DNA of 64,000 nucleotides, from NCBI RefSeq assembly GCF_026222555.1, contig NZ_CP098511.1:539501-603500 (forward strand), in the 5' to 3' direction. Origin of the DNA: Aquimarina sp. ERC-38. Its GTDB lineage: Bacteria > Bacteroidota > Bacteroidia > Flavobacteriales > Flavobacteriaceae. The notes under the pieces are model-generated. The model had not been told where the DNA came from. It worked only from the letters and a program-made list of their open reading frames with translations, and made no database searches. Below are positions 63,691 through 64,000 of this stretch, piece by piece (position 1 is the first letter of the stretch; each line of letters begins with the position of its first letter). A program made the translations under genes and the position numbers.

Positions 63691-63694
63691 GCTT

Positions 63695-64000
63695 ATGAAG
63701 ACTAAAAAGAAATTATATGCGATCACTGATCAGGATGGGGTGTTTTTAAAGAGGATGAGCGTACATTCCAAAATTGAAATCCAGCAGTACCTAAACAAAA
63801 AATATACAGAAGGTGTCCCTTTGGCAGCTTATGAACTAAATGGTTCTTCCCGGAAACTTTCAAAAAAGCTGATTAGCAAGCTGGAGGCTTTTATTTCAAA
63901 AAACGATTATGACCTGGTAAATCGGGATTTAGGGCATTTTAGAATGCTGCTTGTCAAACTGAAAAAGTATCCTGCCCGTGATGGGATGATTGTCGTTAAC
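63695..64000 (+). CDS. Hypothetical protein, cut by the window end
   Basis: The frame is open for 102 codons from ATG 63695 to the edge: KTKKKLYAITDQDGVFLKRM, then HSKIEIQQYLNKKYTEGVP and SKKLISKLEAFISKNDYDLV. Soluble, basic and helical so far. It starts five bases after the preceding stop, so the operon clearly continues beyond the window. No family recognised. Confidence 0.5.
   Translation, partial: MKTKKKLYAITDQDGVFLKRMSVHSKIEIQQYLNKKYTEGVPLAAYELNGSSRKLSKKLISKLEAFISKNDYDLVNRDLGHFRMLLVKLKKYPARDGMIVVN

Noticed and set aside
45387..64000. Ordinary tailed prophage or conjugative transposon
   Set aside because: No terminase, portal, tape measure, tail, Tra/Mob or relaxase genes are visible in nearly 19 kb, though parts beyond the window are unseen.

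Overview
The window is chromosomal DNA from a Bacteroidota bacterium, most likely a marine Flavobacteriia member (Aquimarina-like at a guess). Support comes from type IX secretion (T9SS) sorting domains, a SpvB/RHS giant protein, a DUF4286 protein, the fused ribF, TAnnTTTG-type -7 promoter elements with few Shine-Dalgarno sites, low G+C, and an RteC-like mobile-element gene.

Layout. (1) 1-11.2 kb is an AT-rich accessory stretch of single, mostly plus-strand genes: a cut-off OLD-family nuclease, a SigZ-like sigma factor, PhzF, an IS1182-family insertion sequence, a tailspike-like beta-helix protein, a DUF5694 protein, a propeller lipoprotein, a VOC protein and an AspA/AstE-type metallopeptidase. 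(2) 11.4-12.95 kb holds an AbiF-type defence gene with a structured RNA leader, then tRNA-Leu(CAA) and a GIY-YIG gene flanked by a copy of the 5' third of that tRNA. (3) 13.0-25.8 kb is the core block: prs-rplY, pth, ribF-HTTM, a ParDE pair, serS, TPR protein-DUF4286-rsmA, mgtE, an NMT1/THI5-like protein and tRNA-Leu(TAG). (4) 25.8-36.4 kb is accessory again: a gene-poor tRNA-proximal stretch, a dinB-dnaE mutagenesis operon, a repeat-built IPT/TIG lipoprotein, small membrane and lipoprotein genes, and a divergent repressor/HTH pair. (5) 36.4-44.4 kb is an RHS polymorphic-toxin locus: a small T9SS-sorted protein, a 2107-residue RHS protein with its own C-terminal tip, and two paralogous lipoproteins that may be immunity proteins. 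(6) 44.4-45.4 kb holds gene remnants, including an integrase tail.

(7) 45.4 kb to the window end is the most unusual part. RteC-like, excisionase-like, DUF1376-type replisome-organiser and DnaC-like ATPase genes form a replication/control module. A cargo gene with a Tc-toxin-type transthyretin fold follows. From 52.3 kb a tightly packed, visibly more G+C-rich plus-strand operon of about 20 genes runs to the edge. It encodes small beta-rich proteins, many single-pass membrane proteins, a membrane protein with a strongly basic tail, a transglutaminase-like enzyme, an annexin-like protein, a peptidoglycan-binding protein, a CHAP amidase and an L,D-transpeptidase-like protein. No terminase, portal, tail or conjugation gene is visible. 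The best reading is an integrated non-tailed, probably membrane-containing phage or a related particle-forming element. That reading is inference; an integrase and packaging ATPase may lie beyond the window.
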